A DNA stretch of 64,000 nt from Epiperipatus broadwayi (GCA_028023455.1 JAQFVV010006473.1:1212419-1276418), one strand, 5' to 3'; positions 13,133-26,069 are shown, counted from the stretch's first letter. A program made the numbers and translations. Notes: generated by a model from the letters alone, not told the origin.

Positions 13133-13990
13133 AATAAACTAATGATCAGCATTTCAAGCTAAGGCACATGCACTTTATGAATCTTAATAATAAATGAATA
13201 CTTCTCACTTCCAACACAAGATAAAGTCTTTGTGAACGAATAGAATGAATCCACCTATTCTTTCAACCCAAATGCTTAAGTATGAGAAAATCTTAAGTAC
13301 TGGAAATGAAAGCATGGATATATTAACCAATCACTTTAAATTACTTTTACTATGTCTGAATGAATGACACCTGCAAAATTTACTAGAATTTATGATATGT
13401 CATTCTTAAATGAAATTAAACATATGTAAATGAGTTATTTATTTTATATAGTGTCATGTTTATGAATAGTAATAAACTAATGATCAGCATTTCAAGCTAA
13501 AGCACATGGCTTTATGAATCTTAATAATAAATGAATACTTCTTACTTCCAACACAAGATAAAGTCTTTGTGAAACAATAGAATGAATCCACCTATTCTTT
13601 CAACCCAAATGCTTAAATATGTACATCGTGCTATATAAAATAAATAACTCATTTACATATGTTTAATTTCATTTAAGAATGATGTATTATAAATTCTAGT
13701 AAATTTAGCAGGCATCATTCATTCAGACATAGTAAATGTAATTTAAAGTGATTGGTTAACATCTCCTGCTCTCATTTCCAGTACTTAAGATTTTCCCATA
13801 TTTAAGTGTTTGGGTTGAAAATTAGGTGGATTCATTATATTTTTCACAAAGACTTCATCTTGTGTTGGAAGTGAGAATTATTCATTTATTATTAAGATTC
13901 ATAAAGTGTATGTGCATTAGCTTAAAATGCTGATCATTAGTTTATTACAATTCATAAACATCACACTATATAAAATAAATAACTCATTTA
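13133..13990. repeat. MITE-like repeat: two direct copies and one inverted copy
   Basis: A unit of about 338 bp beginning TAATAAACTAATGATCAGC at about 13133 is followed head to tail by a partial copy (about 13470-13625), then by an inverted copy (about 13629-13960) ending in the reverse complement TGATCATTAGTTTATTA. Copies differ by many substitutions. No protein is encoded, suggesting a non-autonomous DNA element or satellite that duplicated and inverted locally. Confidence 0.85.
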
Positions 13991-14281
13991 CATAAATACA
14001 TTATATTTTATAATAAGTTTGGCATTCCTTTCATATAATTTTATTACACATAATTTCTTAAAATATATATGATTAAAAACATACAGTGGCACATTATGTC
14101 CCCCCCCCCACACATTCACATTATAACTCATGATTACTCTCTTTCTGTATTTAAGCATACCTTTAACATTGTATACCAAATTGCAAACAGATTTTTTAAA
14201 TTGTCATTATGACAAATATCTTGTGTTTATATTTCATTTTAAACAAGAAAAATATTAGTTATAAATTTAAAATTAAAATCA

Positions 14282-14457
<176 letters not shown>

Positions 14458-14519
14458 TCAAACCCACGTCCAGTTTATAATTTTATATTACCATGGTTAC
14501 CATTCTTCATGCATTGAGT

Positions 14520-17226
14520 TACTTCTTCTACCTTCTCCCTATTAACAGATATGTATACTTCTCTCTATTAACAGATATGTATAGTTAAACAAAATAGAAA
14601 AAAAACAAGCACATACTGACTAGACAAAATTTTAAATTGGCTGCATCTTTCCTTCCTAGTTAGTTTGAATTTGCATATACGTAGTCTTGCTCTACAAAAT
14701 ATGCTATGAAAAGTTTAATGAATTTTTTTAAGAAATCTCTACAGTATTTTTCCATGCTGTATTAACTTTCAAACATGTTCAAATAAGTCATCAATAAGTT
14801 TACTTTATTGATTTCTCTCATTTTCCAAGTATTCAGTAATTTTATAAAATTTTAAACACATATTGGATAATTCATTTAAATTTTTAGCTTGTGGTGCATT
14901 TAATTTCAGTTATCTTTTCTCATCTACCAATAAAAGTTACACAGATTTTATTTAATATAGGTTAAACATTTTTTTAGAAGTTTGCAAAAAATATTTCTTA
15001 CAAATCAATTGTTTAATTCAAAATGAAGATTACTTTTTCTTTTATATACCAACCAATTAACTATTTTTAACATTCTATAAAATATTTCTATCAACTTTAC
15101 AAATTTAGTTCTAGGAATTTTTAATCTGTTTTTCACAGTTAATTTATGATCAATAAAAATGCTTGATTTAGAATAGATAAATGAATGCTTTCTTACATGA
15201 CTGCAGTTATATTTCTTTTTGAAGCCATATATTGTTTTTTCATTTATCACGGTTATCTCAGGCAAAAAATTAAAATAACAACTTGGATTTTTCAAACTTC
15301 TTTGTGATTATTTTAGTTATAAGAAGCTGATCAGGATTAGCACTTCTGTTGCAATGAAGATTAATTTACTCACTCCATAATGTTAATAATTTAAAAATCT
15401 TTTATATATTTAGACTGCTTTAAAATATGATTTTTGACTTATTAAACTTTGAATATTTTAACTTTTATAATATTTTACTAAGAAAAACATTAAAATATCT
15501 ATCTGCTTTTTAAGTTTCTTGAATCTTTTTTTTTGAGCACCTGCATGATTTTTTTTCTTAAAAGTCCTGGGATAAATTGACGTTAGAAAACTATTTACTG
15601 ACATCTTATTGGTCAACCCAAACCAACTTGTACCATTTTTAAGTTAAAGATTTTTCTGTTTTCTTTTAAATATTAAAATCAATAAATATTTTTGAAATGA
15701 AATTAATTTAAATCATTACTTGAAAACCAAAGTTTTAGATACTAACTATATTTTTAATAAATGATCTTATTAATTGATTTTGAATATAAAATTTATAGTA
15801 AATATTTATCCTTAAAAAGATCTTATTATTATGATAATTTTAAAATAAATTATTATATTTTAATCAATAATTGTTCCTTTTTTCATTGATTGCAATTTTA
15901 TATATGTTTAGCTTTTGAAGAAACAACACAATAAATATAAAATCAAATTTATACATAACAAAGTTTATTTAAATGGACAAATATTGTATTAAAATTATAT
16001 AGTAGATTATGATATAAATTATTTATAACTAACAATGATTATTAAATTTCTATAGAATTCTCTTTTTAATCTTTATGTATTAAATAATTTATTACAGTTA
16101 TACCCAAGTTTATAGCATTATTATTATCTCAATTCTATAATTTAACTTTTATATACCATTTTTACCATGGATAACCAATCAAAATGTTACAATATATAAC
16201 AATAAAAATCATTTTCAAAAAATAAATGCTGTTATAGTAAGTATTACATGCTTCCACTTTAGTATTCAATAATACAATAGCAAAAAAGTGGCTTCATATT
16301 CCTACTGGTTGTTTTCGTATATAAATAATAATGTCTTAAAATACTTAAAACAGAGAATATGAATATTAATCAATCAAATTATTTTATTGTTAGATATATA
16401 TTAAACATATTGAATTTTTATTTAACTACTTAAACAATCTATATGTAATGCAGAAAAAACAGTGCAAAGATATATATAATATATTGATACCATAAAATGA
16501 TGCAATCTCAATTGAGGTGTGCCAAATTTAAAAACAATAATATGATACTGGTTGCAATCTTGGCAGCAATAATGTGGAAAAAGTCCATCTACTATCTCAT
16601 ACTTGACTTACAATTATTATTTATACGGGTTTTATCTATTTTATACATAAGCTAAAACTATTCTATATGTTGATAATAAATTCACATTTAATAAAATAAC
16701 CAATTCATTTCTCAAGGTTTGTTCTTTACTACAAGCACTAAATAAGAGCAACTTAATTTCTAATTAAAACTAAGGCTAGCAAATTTAGATGCAAAGTTGG
16801 TTAATAATTTACCTCAGGATTATATAAAATATGAAAATAAATGCATGGATATCAATGGTATTTATGCATTCTAGGATATGACAATATAAAAGGGATTTCA
16901 AGTATTCTATCCTATCCAATATTTTTATATTTCAGATAGCATTAATATAACAAGAATGTATGTGATCCAGATAGATTTTATGTATAAACTAATATCTTAA
17001 ATATGGTCTTTAAATCATGAATATGCAGTACCTTTTTTTTAATAGTGACAAAAGAAAAAATATTAACAATTAACAATTGCTTATTATATAATATAAAATA
17101 AATGATAATAATAATAATAATAATGAAAAAAATTATATAACATTTCTAATAAATATTACTGTTTGTTTTCTCAATTTAATTTTAAATCGGGAAATATAAA
17201 ATGTGTTATCAGACAATGTTGCAAAG
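14520..17226. other. A+T-rich region without recognised genes
   Basis: No repeat family or domain recognised. The longest open piece is 96 codons on the minus strand (15295-15005), Lys/Ile/Asn-rich without visible motif, within chance expectation for this composition. Confidence 0.5.
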
Positions 17227-17508
17227 ACTCTAACTTTAAATAGGAATGGGTTGTTTATTATTTTAAAATATTTTACAACTTAAATACTGCAGAATAATAA
17301 TTATTATTATTATAAAATATAAATGTTTTATAGTCATTCTTAATTAGTTTATTTTATTCACTAACTAACTCTAACTTTAAATAGGAACGGGTTGTTTATT
17401 ATTTTAAAATATTTTACAACTTAAATACTGCAGAATAATAATTATTATTATTATAAAATATAAATGTTTTATAGTCATTCTTAATTAGTTTATTTTATTC
17501 ACTAACTA
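17227..17508. repeat. 141-bp tandem duplication
   Basis: Two adjacent 141-bp units (17227-17367 and 17368-17508) are almost identical; I see one T/C difference in the shared GGAATGGG/GGAACGGG block. The duplication is recent. Confidence 0.9.
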
Positions 17509-19319
17509 ATCAATTGTTAATCAACCTCACTTAATAATGTTGGAAAAGTTTTGACTCTTTAATGAGAAACAAATACAAATTATTGCTTAGTAGAACTAGA
17601 TGAGTTTTACCATATCGGGCTTATTTTGTCTTAAGTGTCTTTACTGGATTTAATTGCAGGCTTAAACACGAGAATAGCTAGCTATTCTATTAACAAAATA
17701 TAACTAGATAATTAAGTGGCCTTGTTACATACTATATAAAAGTGAAAAATTAATACTAATATATAAAAGTGATGCATAAAATATCCCTTGCAGATTCACT
17801 CATCTAAATAAGAATGATTAACTCTACTTAACTTTGAGGTTATAATTTAAGAACTCATAAACATATAATATTTGCAATTCAGCAGTTTTATATAAATTTG
17901 GTAATTACTTATATTTGTATAAACTAAACCTAAGGTAAACACCATTTAATCCCATTCAATGTCAACAATAATAATATTAAATAAAAATATTATCTATACC
18001 TTAGCATAGTAATATCTGAGAAAACTTTATTGCATTAATAAAAACTATAATATTAAGTAAATGAGAAAGAAGCCATTATGAGAAAGTGCATTAAATAATC
18101 TGGTCAATTTATTGTACAATTAATTTCATTTCCGTAATATCCTTTCTGGAAACAGCATAACGATTAATAAATTCCATTTAGCAAGATATCTATATTTAAC
18201 ATGTTAATCAATTTTTTAGACTGTTTATAACTTGGACATTTATTATGTTTCATATTTGTATTGATAATCTACCATTCGGGAGTGGCATTTAAATATTTAG
18301 CTTCATAATCCTTTATTCTTTGAATGCTACTAAATATTTAGCTATGATAATCCACAGTACAATTCCTTAAGCACTAAATACAAATTTGAAGTTTGTTACT
18401 TGCAGAAATTTAATTCCTTTGAATTAGACGCTATAATTTTATCCAAAAGATTAGAATTCATTACTTTTTTAATTTGAGATATAAAATTAATCAATTTATT
18501 TATCGGTATTTAATTTATGCTGTCAGTAATTCAGATCATATTTCTGATAAAACGAATAGTTTATTATTCATAACAAAGCGATTTTCATTACACTCTAAAA
18601 TTATTATTATTTCTTTAAAGCAACAGGTTTATATAGAGACATATTTGAATTGAAAAAAAATATTTAAAAATGTTTCCATTTATAACTAAAGACAAGACAA
18701 ATTTACACTATTGAGATTGATATGCCCGTTTCTTGATGTATAAAATTATTTTACCATATTTTGAAACGTAAAACATCAGCAACTTATTTGAAGTTAAGAC
18801 ATAATTTTTCAAAATAAATCAGGTATTATTATTACTGTCAATTGAAGAAATACAGTGATTTATTGTTAAAATAGTGAGACAGCATTCCATAAGTCAATTT
18901 GTCCATTTTCCCACTAACAGTTAACTATAATAAATGAGATTTCTTGAAATAAAGAATTAATGAATTAATTAATTAGTGATGGTTTCTGGTTTATTTGTTG
19001 TTATGCATCTATTTCCTCGAATGATGAGCTTAGCAAAGGCAACTGCATAGTAGATAATAAAGAAAATGGTTCTTGAAAAATTTAAACCTGTTTAAGTCTT
19101 GACTGCAATAATAATTTTGTAGAGACTGTTTGGATTTTCCAAAATTCAGTTTTTATATCAGTTATCACATGATATCTGGATTAAAGAATCTTCACCATCA
19201 GGCAGTGTGGTTTCTTCATTTGTCCAGGAAGGTTATCACAGTTTCTGTCAGGTAAAGTGCTAGAGTTAAGATATTTTAAATAAGGCAGTAAAACTTTAAA
19301 AACGCCATTCAAAAATGAA
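17509..19319. other. A+T-rich region without recognised genes
   Basis: No domain, RNA gene or repeat structure recognised. Confidence 0.5.
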
Positions 19320-19321
19320 GA

Positions 19322-19368
<47 letters not shown>

Positions 19369-19395
19369 TGATGATTATGATGATGATGATGATGA
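19320..19395. repeat. (AAT)n/(GAT)n microsatellite
   Basis: About 15 AAT units pass into imperfect GAT units. Confidence 0.95.
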
Positions 19396-19429
19396 CAATC
19401 CAGACATTATATGTAGACAAGGACTAGGT

Positions 19430-19569
19430 TTTAAGCTCATGCAAATCCAGAAAGAACTCTATCAAAAATGCCAATGTAAATGTTAAAATTTGTAATCAAC
19501 TTGTAGCAGTCAATTTTCTATGTAACCACTAATGTTGTATTCTTTTGAGACAATAAAGGCCTTTTGAAA

Positions 19570-19608
<39 letters not shown>
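19430..19608 (+). mobile_element. Possible LINE or SINE 3' end with (ATC)n tail
   Basis: Unique sequence ends in GACAATAAAGGCC (polyadenylation-like AATAAA at about 19551), followed by an (ATC)n run at 19571-19608. A short-period tail directly after an AATAAA is typical of non-LTR element 3' ends. No coding part lies upstream, so the family cannot be named. Confidence 0.4.
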
Positions 19609-19659
19609 AGTAATAACCCAGGCTTATTATATACCTGTATCTATATATGTAATATATAT

Positions 19660-19820
19660 GCATCTCCACTCTCCACTCCATGTCATGACACTGCTACCCT
19701 TGAACACATATATGTCAAAAAATAAACCATCATCAATATATGTATTTCATGCTAAACCAACAATCATCAGTTGGTCCAGATTATCATCTCTACACATATA
19801 TGCCATAGTGCCCATATATA
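19660..19820 (-). repeat. SINE-like foldback repeat, left arm fragment
   Basis: Carries the family blocks 'atttcatgctaaaccaac', 'cagttggtccagatta' and 'cacatatatgcca' in the same orientation as 12.3 kb. Its continuation resumes at 21408 after the LTR-like insertion. Confidence 0.75.
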
Positions 19821-19829
19821 TATATATAT

Positions 19830-19950
19830 TGTAACAAACGGGGTTCGAATACAAGCGTATGTAATATATTACTAATTGCGAGTGTTAATGTTGAGCGACT
19901 ATATACGAAAAGATATATATGTAAATAGTCATTCGAACCCTGTTACAAAG
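19830..19950. repeat. Stem-loop at LTR start
   Basis: TTGTAACAAACGGGGTTCGA at 19829-19848 is nearly the reverse complement of TTCGAACCCTGTTACAAAG at 19932-19950, giving arms of about 20 nt around an 80-nt loop. Confidence 0.7.
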
Positions 19951-20181
19951 AGTGTGAATGTTAGGTGGGTATGCTTATATAAATATATTTGTATATGTGA
20001 GTATAAAATGTGTGTATGTATTAACGGTGATGGTTACAAGCAATTATATACGGAGCTGTATAAGTTGTAATTGATTATTCGTATATATTTTATCCGTTAA
20101 AAATTTTCTTTAAGTCTGGTTAATAATGTTGTCGGTAACACGTGTTTTCTTTTGCTAATTAATCTTTTGAACATACGAAGA

Positions 20182-20780
20182 TAGAAATAGAAATAAATCA
20201 GTTGCTGTAGGCGGTTTAGTAATAACTGGCATCAAGAAGTCCGAAAATGGGTCAGGTGGGTATCTTTGGAAAACAATAGAAGAACGGGACAGTGGCGTAG
20301 GGATATTGGAAGAAAATTTTACAAAGTTAAAGAGTGAAAACAAAAGAACTTTTTGTGGGCTCGAGAGGGAAAAAAAAAGGAAAAAAAAACGCGGCTTGGA
20401 CTATGGAGTGTGTGGACGTATAAAATTCTCTTAAGAAGTGTATTAATATTTCTCACCCAAAATGTCGGGGTAATTCAATAGCACTAGTTTCATTAACCGA
20501 TTTAGTGGACAGTTGTCATGGAACCCACCTGAAGTGGACCTACGAATTTCGCTATACAAAAGAGTTCTTGTTCATCAAGTGTAATGGCGACGAAAGATCT
20601 AGGAAATGGGACCCTTTCATAAAGTGAGTGAATCATCTACTCCACCTCCGGAATAAGCTATTCGATATACCGCATTGGGAATCCTTGCCATCCGTTATAT
20701 CAACCAGACCCGTATTCGTGGAGAATTATAAATGCGGACTTGTCTGTGACCGTGTGAACGGTCGACGGTACTTAAGGTAA
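20182..20780 (+). other. Open, protein-like stretch within the LTR-like block
   Basis: Two overlapping frames look more like protein than the surroundings. One (about 20162-20425) is open with mixed charged and glycine residues. Another (20424-20780) is open for 118 codons except one TGA at 20625-20627, with Cys residues and a TKEFLFIKCNGDERS segment. AAA-GTGAGT at about 20621 and AAG-GTAATT at 20774 resemble splice donors. I recognise no family. It could be chance in GC-richer DNA, a retroelement leader ORF or a captured exon. Confidence 0.25.
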
Positions 20781-21297
20781 TTGACGTTTACACTAAATAT
20801 ATGTTCAATGAATGCGTCTTGGTAAAGAAACTAGTGTTGCCTCAATATTAATTCCTATAATAAATCTCTTTTAAATTAAATAAAATAACAACTTTAAATA
20901 AACAGCTCTGATGTATAATTGCACTATTTTGATGCGTATATGAATTATATATGTGTGTATCAGGGTAAATGGTCTGTGCGCTTGAATATTGATAGTTATA
21001 TGCGTGGATAAATGAGATTTTATCGGTATTAAGTATGGTAATAAATAGAGTAAATGGTATGATAACATTCGGGTTGGATTATTAGATTTATAAAAGATAA
21101 ATTATCGGACAGAATAGATAGACACATAAGACTTAGTTGGGTAGTGTTTAGCTTTGTTCTCTAGTTAGACTATAGTCCCCAAACCCTGAGATTGAGCTGG
21201 TATGGATGTGCTACCATAAATAGAGGTATATATATATATATATACCCGAACCCTTATTTACATTTTCGATGAGATAATTCTTATCCATGTGTAAGAT

Positions 21298-21316
21298 TGG
21301 CGCGTGAGATGGAATC
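21298..21316 (+). other. Candidate primer-binding site
   Basis: TGGCGCGTGAGATGGAATC follows the probable LTR end by about 35 nt. TGGCGC starts many tRNA-primed binding sites, but the gap is longer than usual and I cannot name the tRNA. Confidence 0.3.
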
Positions 21317-21407
21317 AGACATGCTCACAAATATCCTCACTCGAAGCTACGGGTAGAAGCGTACAAATGGCGATATAAAAATAAAAGGGTGGTATTATAA
21401 TATATAT

Positions 21408-21505
21408 ATATAGTCAATCTTCATACTTTAATGGACAGGCTTCAATCTACTCCACACTCCAACTCTTTAATCATCCATCCAACTAAAAATCTGATGATGA
21501 AATGA
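21408..21505 (-). repeat. SINE-like foldback repeat, left arm continued
   Basis: Carries 'caatcttcatactttaatgg' to 'aaaatctgatgatgaaatga' in the same orientation as the 19.66-19.82 kb piece. The two were one arm before the 19.83-21.4 kb insertion. Confidence 0.8.
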
Positions 21506-21512
21506 TCATATC

Positions 21513-21705
<193 letters not shown>

Positions 21706-21799
21706 AGTTATTACATAGTAGAGATGTCTGCCCATCCCTTGTATATGTATTAAATGTATTATGTCCTGTACATGAGGAGTCAGATTGATTTTTGGTCAA

Positions 21800-22120
21800 C
21801 ATAGGGGTGATGAAAATCTCTACCTCAGGTGGCCTTTAAGCGTTCCATCATAAGATTTTCAATTGGGTGGACAGTTGAAGAGTTGGAGAGTGGAGTTGAT
21901 TGAAACCTGTCCATTAAAAGTATGAAGATTGGCTATCTTAATATATATCTGAGCACTTATGGCATATATGTGTAGAGATGATAATTTGGACTAACTGATC
22001 ATTGCTGGTTTAGCATGAAATATATATATTGGTTATTGTTTATCTTTTTGGCATATATGTGTTCAAGTGTATCAGTGTTATGAGGTGGGATGGAGAGTGG
22101 TGGGTTGTGTGAAAGTCTGT
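21800..22120 (+). repeat. SINE-like foldback repeat, right arm
   Basis: Reverse-complement partner of the left arm: 'gattttcaattgggtggaca', 'cctgtccattaaaagtatga', 'ggtttagcatgaaatatat' and 'gtttatctttttggcatat' follow in mirror order. It stops short of the B-box-like end seen at 30.2 kb. Confidence 0.8.
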
Positions 22121-22141
22121 GCTCACATACTCTATATATTC

Positions 22142-22299
<158 letters not shown>

Positions 22300-22836
22300 G
22301 AGTTGCGCATGCACAAGCTGGCTTGTAATATCTATATGAAAGTCAGAGTTGAAACCAACCAAAAAATAAAAAAAAAAACCAAACTTATATTAAAATGATG
22401 TGATATCAAAAAAGAATAACAACAGACGGGAAAAAGTGAACTTTTTTTCTACATCAAACAAGTAAGTAAAACTTTTAATTTATTAAAATAAAATTCAAGA
22501 CGCTTTCAAAAACATGGTGTCTGAGCAAAAAAATATTAATCAGAATAATGCCAAAATAAATTATAATAATTCTAGCTCAATTAACTCACAAAAATGCATG
22601 AAAATGTTAAAACCTATGAAAACATTATAAAACTTGATCGGCAACTAACAGCTTTCAAAAACAATAAAACTCCATCTTAAGCACCAAGATTTAAAAAAGC
22701 ACCTCAAATAGATATTGATGCTCTAAATTTACAAGCTAACAACAATCTAGACCTTTCATTAAATAGCTGGACTCATGAAGAGCTGCAAATAATTAATAAA
22801 AGCTTTAATAACACAATACTGAATAAACTTTCAATA

Positions 22837-23857
22837 TACCTGGGTCTGTTTTTACGCGGACTTATTTAACACGATTTTTGAAATTCACTGGAAGGCGAAG
22901 TCCGATAATGTGCTATTACTTTAAATAATAAATTTCGCGCACTTACGTTATATTGAAAGTAATAGCACATTATTAGAATTTGACTTTCATCTTAGTAATT
23001 TCAATATTTTCAGTGCTTTATAATAGTAAGATATTATGCAATAATGAAATTAAAATCATGATTTCCACATTTTATGTATACACACATTAAATTTTATAAG
23101 ATTATAATGTAAATTTGTTCAAACATTGTGCATGTTAATTTTGCATTTTAAATCACATTCTGTTTTTGCTTTTTAAAAAAGAATGTAATCAATTATTAAT
23201 CATTTAGTGTTTAGCAAGTTTATTTTTAAAAGGTGAGTAATAGCAGTGAAATGAAATTTGATTTTTAAATGGAATTGAAAATTAAAAAATTAAAGACAAA
23301 AATAAGAATTTAATTTTTAGTTGTTAGTTTTAATTAAATTTTTCCCAGCAGTGGTGAATAAATGTCTTTTTATTATCGTAAGTCTAAGTTCATAAACAAT
23401 TAATAAAATCATCGTATCAAAGATTAATTACATTGTCACCAGAAATCCATTGACTCAACATGAGTGTAAAGTTAGCGCTAGTTGTATTTCCTCAGTTTGC
23501 AAATGAATGTGTTTTTCGGCAAATATCAATAATAATTAAACCGTGTATAAAAAAATGTAAATTATGCATAAAAATATATTATTTTGAATAAAATTAAATA
23601 TTATAGTTTAAAAAAAGTTTGTCTTGTATCAATTTTTTTTAAATTTGAAATTTTTTATTAGTCATATTTTATTTCCTCATTTTTTTTTGTGCGAATTTTA
23701 AAGTAATTTTACGTTGGTGCTTTGCTTTTACACGAATTTTGAAAAATCACAGACCGCATTCTCTCCTTTTCAATGTAAGTTATGTCTATTTTTGCATGAT
23801 TTCATTTGCGCGTGTTTTCTGAGGAACCTATCTATTGCGTAAAATGAGACCCAGGTG
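22837..23857. mobile_element. 1.02-kb TA-flanked TIR transposon (MITE-like)
   Basis: Left end TACCTGGGTCTGTTTTTACG and the reverse complement of the right end, CACCTGGGTCTCATTTTACG, form terminal inverted repeats of about 20 bp with few mismatches. TA lies directly outside each end (22835-22836 and 23858-23859), the target duplication of Tc1/mariner/pogo-type transposons. There is no transposase ORF, so it is non-autonomous. Removing it rejoins the LINE ORF1 reading region. Superfamily placement rests on TA duplication and TIR style. Confidence 0.75.
22905..22973. repeat. Internal hairpin of the transposon
   Basis: ATAATGTGCTATTACTT (22905-22921) is the exact reverse complement of AAGTAATAGCACATTAT (22957-22973): a 17-bp stem with a 35-nt loop. 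Confidence 0.9.
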
Positions 23858-25079
23858 TACTTTAAAAAAAATTTTCAAAAAAAAAATCACTAATAATAGC
23901 CACAATAGGCATCTAACCTTGTATAAATTCCCCAGAGATTTGCTATATCAAGCTCTAACAGAAAATGAAATCTGGGACAGGATTTCTAGCATAGGAGAGC
24001 ATCCAATTTTAGATATCTGGCTATACAATTTTTTGGTGAATACCAAAAAGCCAGATTTCAAACAAAAATTAAAACACTGGGAAATTATGCTCTCATTACT
24101 GTTGATGAAAATCTACAAAAACTACATTACAGTTATCATTAAAAACATATATTTTGGATATAGTATAACAGACTTCCAAAATAAGATACAGCTGTTTGGA
24201 AAAAAACAATCTATTTAAAACCTATATATCTGACTGATAGTCCCACCCCAGTCGGTAGTAATAGCTTTAATTTTAAAATAAAATTACATGACAACATAAC
24301 TCCAGAAAATATTTCCACACAAATTGTTGATCAGCAGGCAATTTTCAATCTTTATATAAGAGGGCTCACACCACTTATTGTGATTTAAAACAGAACACTG
24401 AAAATCAAACAGACAAAAGCCACTTGCAACCAACAAAGTGTTCAAACCAACTAATAGAAGTAAATAATGAGGAAAATAAAAATCAAGAGAAATCAAATAA
24501 AAAACAACTACAAGAACAAATAGATGAAAATATGAATGAAACAGAAGAAGTAATAGATCTATTGGATAGAAGAATAATTAAAAAACAAATAAAACAAAAA
24601 ACAACAGAAAAATCAGTTAACCACTAAATCCAAAATACAGGACAAATATATGATAAAATAGAACTGAGACATAAAAACAACAACAAAAGGAACATAGTGA
24701 TATCAATAAAAGTCAAAAAATACTAGCAACAAACAATACAAAAAATAAGAAATAATACAACAGATGATATAAAGCAGGCAATCACACCATGCCCACCACA
24801 AACTGTCCAAAAAATACCAAAAGTAAACAGAAAACCAGGACATCCACCCAAAATCAAAAAACATAGACAAATTGAAAAAGCTAGAATAGAAAAAAACTGT
24901 TTTGACACTTTCATACAGACATTCTCAGATGAAGATATAACTGAAGCATGGCCAGATGAAGATATAACTGAAGTTAATCTAGACCAAAGCTATAAAGACA
25001 CACAAGAACAACAAAGTAACATTGAATCAAGCAATACAAACAAACACATTCACAGTATAAATTATTAATGAGAATTAAA

Positions 25080-25700
25080 ATTGGAGATATTAACACAAGA
25101 GGACTAAACTCAACTACAAAATCAATAAATTAAAACAATGGATTACAAACACACATAATCAGACTATTGGAAATGAAGATATATGCCAGATTACAAACAA
25201 AACCAGAAAGCTATCAAAGCAAAGAAGGATTATGTGCATGCTCAAGACAATCCTCAACTCCACCTGCTGACACATGCCTAATCATCACTAATAACTGTTT
25301 ATTTACATCTTTCAAAATACTCTTCATATATTCAAGCCTACTTATTACAACATTCAAACATAAAATTATAACAATTAATATTATCTTTGTTTATATGCCA
25401 CCACAAGATGACAAAATTAATACAATAATAGCTGACATCAACTCAGTGTTAGTTACTACAGCAAGTCCAACCATTTTAATTGGTGATTGTAATATAACAT
25501 ATCAAAAATTCATAAACAAATGGCTACACAAAATCTTAATACCACTAATGAGTGCCAAAGGCTTCCTACCAGCCAACTCAATATCTTTCCATAATGGTTG
25601 AAACTCTTTACTCATAGAGCTATGCTTCTACTCCTCTGATGTTCTACCACTTCAACACTAAAGTTATCTCCATCAGCATTCTCCGACCATTCAGTGCAAA
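25080..25700 (+). pseudogene. LINE APE-type endonuclease domain (broken)
   Basis: The region starts with an INTRGL-like motif near 25.1 kb, and the open piece 25167-25601 contains IIFVYMPPQDDKINTIIADI (about residues 75-94), then TILIGDCNITY near residues 103-113, the counterpart of the conserved 'V-Y-x-P' and 'G-D-[FC]-N' blocks of LINE apurinic-like endonucleases. This enzyme nicks target DNA to prime reverse transcription. Stops before and after, and the lack of a readable S-D-H block, show inactivity. Confidence 0.7.
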
Positions 25701-26069
25701 TAATCACAATAAATCTTACCTAAATACAAGAATCAACACTACCAGTAACACAGACAAAAAAAGTTTTACTCCCAATAAACACACCAGAATTCATATTTTC
25801 AGAAACATATATCATGTTAAACAAAATACAAAAATGCAATTTGATACCATACAACAATATCTAGTCTATATAAACATTCTTTCTTTCAAAATGAGCCATA
25901 CAACAATGAAACAGCTACCTTCCTCTAAATGATTAACACTTTCTGATGAATTTCACAAATGGATATCTATGATTAACACAACACACTACAATACATATAT
26001 AATTTACACATGCATACAATAATGCATGTGACACATTAAAGAACTACCTAAAAATAAAAAAAAGCAAAA

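Larger units (their letters stand above)
19830..21262 (+). mobile_element. Probable LTR of a truncated retroelement
   Basis: A GC-richer block interrupts the foldback repeat. It begins TGTAACA at 19830 and a matching TTTACA ends at 21262, giving the TG...CA ends expected of an LTR of about 1.43 kb. AATAAA occurs at about 20861, and a primer-binding-site-like TGGCGCG lies downstream. No second LTR or pol is present; the joined foldback sequence resumes near 21400. Alternative: a solitary unclassified insertion. The right LTR edge could be some 30 nt further right. Confidence 0.5.
22660..25068 (+). pseudogene. LINE ORF1 region (broken)
   Basis: A plus-strand frame with APRFKKAPQIDIDALNLQ and SWTHEELQIINKSF (about 22690-22830) is cut by the 1.02-kb transposon and resumes after 23857. 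Further pieces include 23835-24218 (its first codons belong to the transposon end) and a highly charged, Gln/Glu/Lys-rich stretch at 24424-24627 continuing with Pro-rich and acidic codons to about 25068. The place of the zinc knuckle seen in the sister copy at 28.9 kb has lost most Cys/His residues. ORF1 proteins of such LINEs bind RNA; here the frame is dead. Confidence 0.5.

Noticed and set aside
15005-15295. 96-codon minus ORF as a possible host exon
   Set aside because: Composition is that expected of A+T-rich random sequence and no motif or splice context was seen.
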